Shown here: positions 12,497 to 14,872 of the stretch, one piece after another
Numbering within the stretch: position 1 is the stretch's first letter
Layout: every line of letters starts with the position of its first letter
DNA from: Candidatus Latescibacterota bacterium
GTDB lineage: Bacteria > Latescibacterota > MVCY01
Assembly: GCA_030640765.1 (NCBI GenBank)
Contig: DAOWIT010000008.1
Location: 1 to 14,872, forward strand
Direction: 5' to 3'
DNA: 14,872 bases
Notes under the pieces: model-generated
The model's input: the letters and a program-made list of their open reading frames with translations, nothing else
Told to the model about the DNA's origin: nothing
Database searches by the model: none
Translations under genes and position numbers: made by a program

Positions 12497-13126
12497 ATGG
12501 CTAGATATAGAGATGCTGTCTGCAAATTGTGCCGCAGAGAGGGCAGTAAGCTTTTCTTGAAAGGTGATCACTGTCTCACCCCAAAATGCGCCTTCGAGCG
12601 AAAGGCATACATTCCAGGCGAACAGGCACATCGGAGGACAAGGAGATTGTCACAGTATGCGTTGCAGCTGAGGGAGAAACAGAAGATAAAACGAATATAC
12701 GGACTTCTGGAGAGGCAGTTTAGAAAATGCTTTCAAGAAGCCGTCAGAGAGAAAGGGATCACCAGCGAGAATTTCCTCCGACTGCTGGAATGTCGCTTGG
12801 ATAATGCAGTCTATCGGTTAGGATTTGCTGCCTCCCGACGAGCAGCAAGACAGCTAATAAGACATAGACATTTCCTGGTCAACGATAAAATCGTCGATAT
12901 TCCCTCATACGAACTATCACCGGGAGATATAGTTAAGGTACGCGAGAAGAGCAAACAGCTGGAAGTAATAGCCAACTCCCTTAAGAAATCTGGCAGGGGA
13001 AGAGAACTTCCCTGGCTGAGCGTGGATAAGGCGAATCTATCCGGAACATTACTCAGCCTTCCTACCAGAGAAGAGATTCCGGTTGCGGTAAACGAGCGTT
13101 TAGTGGTTGAGCTTTACTCAAAGTAG
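12497..13126 (+). CDS. rpsD: 30S ribosomal protein S4, zinc-knuckle form
   Basis: Primary 16S rRNA-binding protein that starts assembly of the 30S body; in E. coli it also represses the alpha operon. The N-terminal segment carries Cys9, Cys12, Cys26 and Cys31, the zinc knuckle seen in T. thermophilus-type S4. The S4 RNA-binding domain is at about 98-160 (RLDNAVYRLGFAASRRAARQ, HRHFLVNDKIVDIPSYELSPGD). Length is 209 aa, normal. The start lies 7 nt after rpsK; the AAAAGGAGG near 12472-12480 is rather distant, so coupled translation is likely. Confidence 0.97.
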   Translation: MARYRDAVCKLCRREGSKLFLKGDHCLTPKCAFERKAYIPGEQAHRRTRRLSQYALQLREKQKIKRIYGLLERQFRKCFQEAVREKGITSENFLRLLECRLDNAVYRLGFAASRRAARQLIRHRHFLVNDKIVDIPSYELSPGDIVKVREKSKQLEVIANSLKKSGRGRELPWLSVDKANLSGTLLSLPTREEIPVAVNERLVVELYSK

Positions 13127-13198
13127 ATTCAGCATATCCCGAATGTCTATTCTCTGTATAGCTTACCTTATCCCATACTACACCGAGAGGTTTAGATT

Positions 13199-14194
13199 AT
13201 GAAGAGAGATTTTCATATGCCGAAATGGGTGGAGATTGACCAATCCACCTTAACGGAAGATTATGGTAAATTCATCGTTCAACCATTGGAGCCAGGATTC
13301 GGGGTCACACTGGGCAACGCTCTGAGGCGGGTATTACTCTCCTCAATCAAAGGAGCTGCCATTCAGTCGGTCAAGTTTGACGGTGTCTACCACGAATTCT
13401 CCACCATTCCTGGGGTAGTGGAAGATGTGACTGAAATAGTGCTTAACCTTAAAGAAATATGTTTTAGACTCCACGATACCGACTCTAAGAAGATCATTGT
13501 GGAGAAGCAGGGCAGCTGTGAACTGATGTCCAAAGACCTGGAAGTAGAGCCGTCCATAGAGGTCCTTAACCCAGAACTACACATTGCTACCCTGGGTGAG
13601 GATGCTCATCTCCGGGCAGAGATCGTTTTGACTACAGGTCGAGGTTATGTTCCCTGCGAAGAGAATAAATTACCCAACCAACCCATAGGGACTATAGCCA
13701 TAGATTCCATCTTTTCCCCCGTTTGGAAGGTGAACTACAGGGTGGAGAACATTAGGGTAGAACAGAAGATAGATTACGAAAAGCTGATCTTAGAGGTCTG
13801 GACGAACAAGGTGATCAATCCCCAGGATTCAGTGAGCATTGCAGCCCGTATATTAAGGGACCATCTCAAGTTATTTGTTGATTTTGAGGAAGAACCCCAG
13901 GAGCCGGAGGAGGAGATTGACCAGGAGAAGATTCGGCTGAAAAAACTTCTCCGGATGCCGGTGGATGAATTGGAACTGTCAGTGCGATCGAGCAATTGTC
14001 TGCGAGCAGCTGAAATCAAAACTTTAGGAGATTTGGTGCAGAAAACAGAATCCGAGATGCTCAAATATCGCAATTTTGGGAAGAAGTCCTTAAGTGAACT
14101 GCAGAATGTCCTGGAGAAGTTCGGAATCTGCTTTGGGATGAATCTGGCAGAGTTGGAGATGGAAAAGGAGGAAGAGACGGATGCGACATCTTAA
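13199..14194 (+). CDS. rpoA: DNA-directed RNA polymerase alpha subunit
   Basis: Dimerises to nucleate RNA polymerase assembly and contacts promoter UP elements and activators. The N-terminal domain (about 10-228) has the dimerisation signature [20 protein letters not shown] at about 29-48 and [15 protein letters not shown]. An acidic linker (about 229-245) leads to the C-terminal domain (about 253-318) with [20 protein letters not shown]; Arg263 matches the DNA-contacting Arg265 of E. coli. Length is 331 aa, normal. The ATG at 13199 has GAGAGG at 13185-13190 with 8-nt spacing; 13217 is an alternative. It overlaps rplQ by 14 nt. Confidence 0.97.
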   Translation: MKRDFHMPKWVEIDQSTLTEDYGKFIVQPLEPGFGVTLGNALRRVLLSSIKGAAIQSVKFDGVYHEFSTIPGVVEDVTEIVLNLKEICFRLHDTDSKKIIVEKQGSCELMSKDLEVEPSIEVLNPELHIATLGEDAHLRAEIVLTTGRGYVPCEENKLPNQPIGTIAIDSIFSPVWKVNYRVENIRVEQKIDYEKLILEVWTNKVINPQDSVSIAARILRDHLKLFVDFEEEPQEPEEEIDQEKIRLKKLLRMPVDELELSVRSSNCLRAAEIKTLGDLVQKTESEMLKYRNFGKKSLSELQNVLEKFGICFGMNLAELEMEKEEETDATS

Positions 14195-14576
14195 ACAGGG
14201 TCGCAAATTAGGCAGAACATCCAGCCACAGAAAGGCAATGCTCCGGAATCTGGTGACTTCTCTTGTCGAGCACGAAGGAGTCAAAACCACCGATGCCAAG
14301 GCCAAAGAAGTCAGACCCCTGGTTGAAAAGCTGATTACACTTGCCAAAAGAGGAGATTTACACGCACGCCGACAGGCATTAGCAGTGCTTCGAGGTAAAA
14401 AAGTGGCAGCTAAGCTCTTCGATACAATTGCTCCCAGGTTCGCTGACCGAGAAGGGGGATACACCCGAATTATCAAAGTTGGACAACGTAAAGGGGATGG
14501 AGCTTCCGTTTCCTTAATCGAGATCCTGGGAAGAGAGCGAAGCGCACCTGAGGCGGAGACGAAAAAAGGAGCATAA
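14181..14576 (+). CDS. rplQ: 50S ribosomal protein L17
   Basis: Large-subunit protein near the exit tunnel, contacting domain III of 23S rRNA. Hallmarks: [20 protein letters not shown] at the start, [20 protein letters not shown], and a C-terminal [20 protein letters not shown]. Length is 131 aa, normal. The ATG at 14181 lies inside rpoA, with AAGGAGG at 14165-14171 and 9-nt spacing, so translation of the two is coupled. It is the last gene of the cluster and is followed by an intrinsic terminator. Confidence 0.97.
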   Translation: MRHLKQGRKLGRTSSHRKAMLRNLVTSLVEHEGVKTTDAKAKEVRPLVEKLITLAKRGDLHARRQALAVLRGKKVAAKLFDTIAPRFADREGGYTRIIKVGQRKGDGASVSLIEILGRERSAPEAETKKGA

Positions 14577-14603
14577 TATAGAGTCAATACTACTGAATTC
14601 CTG

Positions 14604-14644
14604 AGGGGCAAAGTAGCCACCTGTGAGCTGCATTGCCCCTTTTT
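14604..14644 (+). terminator. Rho-independent terminator after rplQ
   Basis: AGGGGCAA (14604-14611) pairs with TTGCCCCT (14633-14640). The stem continues inward after one mismatch (GTAGC with GCTGC, one G-T pair). TTTTT at 14640-14644 follows at once. This should end transcription of the ribosomal cluster. Confidence 0.88.
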
Positions 14645-14666
14645 GTCCTGGTGAGGAAACTTGCTT

Positions 14667-14872
14667 ATGGTCTTTCCTCTACTATTCAGAAAATCAGTTT
14701 CGGCTGTCTGCTTCTTGATCTGGCTTATCATTCCCTTGGAGGGGGAGACAACAGAGATCAGGGCATTATGGGTGGTCAAAGATGCCCTTTATTCTCCCGC
14801 TACTGTGCTTCAAATGATAGAAGTAGCCCGGGAAAATGAGTTCAACCTGATCCTGGTACAGGTGAGATCCCG
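14667..14872 (+). CDS. Secreted glycosyl-hydrolase-like protein (GHL10/DUF187 family), N-terminal fragment
   Basis: Only the first 68 codons are in the window; the gene runs off the right edge. Residues 1-25 look like a signal peptide: basic RK at 8-9, then a hydrophobic core (about 11-22). The mature start EIRALWVVKDALYSPATVLQ, followed by MIEVARENEFNLILVQVRSR, resembles the first beta strand and helix of the GHL10 TIM-barrel family of predicted extracytoplasmic glycosidases. Start ATG at 14667 has TGAGGA about 9 nt upstream; a TTG at 14661 is an alternative. It lies beyond the rplQ terminator, so it is a separate transcription unit. The family call is moderate because the catalytic residues are not visible. 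Confidence 0.6.
   Translation, partial: MVFPLLFRKSVSAVCFLIWLIIPLEGETTEIRALWVVKDALYSPATVLQMIEVARENEFNLILVQVRS

Noticed and set aside
14090..14779. 229-aa open frame on the minus strand across rpoA and rplQ
   Set aside because: It is antisense to conserved genes and to the terminator, with no recognisable domain or ribosome binding site.
14633..14839. 68-aa open frame starting inside the terminator
   Set aside because: The start lies in the terminator stem, and the overlapping frame from 14667 encodes a signal peptide and recognisable family sequence.

Overview
The window is a chromosomal segment from a bacterium. Every gene I can support lies on the + strand. Most of it is the conserved ribosomal-protein super-cluster: the distal S10 operon (rplV, rpsC, rplP, rpmC, rpsQ), the spc operon (rplN to rpmJ, with secY, adk and infA) and the alpha operon (rpsM, rpsK, rpsD, rpoA, rplQ). 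Type-Z S14, an adenylate kinase with a Cys4 lid, and zinc-ligand forms of L24, L36 and S4 point away from the E. coli type. L30 is present, which argues against the reduced CPR lineages. The gene content suits an uncultured, non-CPR bacterium of moderate GC, but I cannot assign a phylum from the sequence alone.

Layout. Positions 74-2481 carry two metabolic genes: a HAD-superfamily hydrolase and a LarA-like nickel-pincer racemase. They sit where rpsJ-rplC-rplD-rplW-rplB-rpsS would normally precede rplV. From 2520 to 14576 there are 26 genes in nearly unbroken order, mostly with short spacers or overlaps. The usual methionine aminopeptidase gene between adk and infA is absent. A strong intrinsic terminator at 14604-14644 closes the cluster. 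A new gene then begins, coding for a secreted GHL10/DUF187-like glycosidase-type protein that runs off the window end.

The genes are ordinary; what is unusual lies between them. Several spacers hold palindromic, REP- or MITE-like sequences: a 22-bp imperfect inverted repeat at the lar start; two copies of a 31-bp hairpin element in opposite orientation ahead of rplN and rplO; a 19-bp palindrome ahead of rpmJ; and, between rpsM and rpsK, a roughly 153-bp MITE-like unit with imperfect terminal inverted repeats, two internal perfect palindromes and a 9-bp flanking direct repeat. Coding oddities are a 50-nt out-of-frame rpmC/rpsQ overlap, three perfect 15-bp tandem repeats in the S5 tail, and a 13-codon mini-ORF bridging the lar gene and rplV.

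Functionally, the cluster supplies both ribosomal subunits, an initiation factor, the secretion channel, nucleotide homeostasis and the RNA polymerase alpha subunit. A good sigma70-type promoter ahead of rpsM suggests that the alpha genes can be transcribed separately. I saw no CRISPR array, tRNA, rRNA, transposase or defence gene, and no convincing new multi-gene system.
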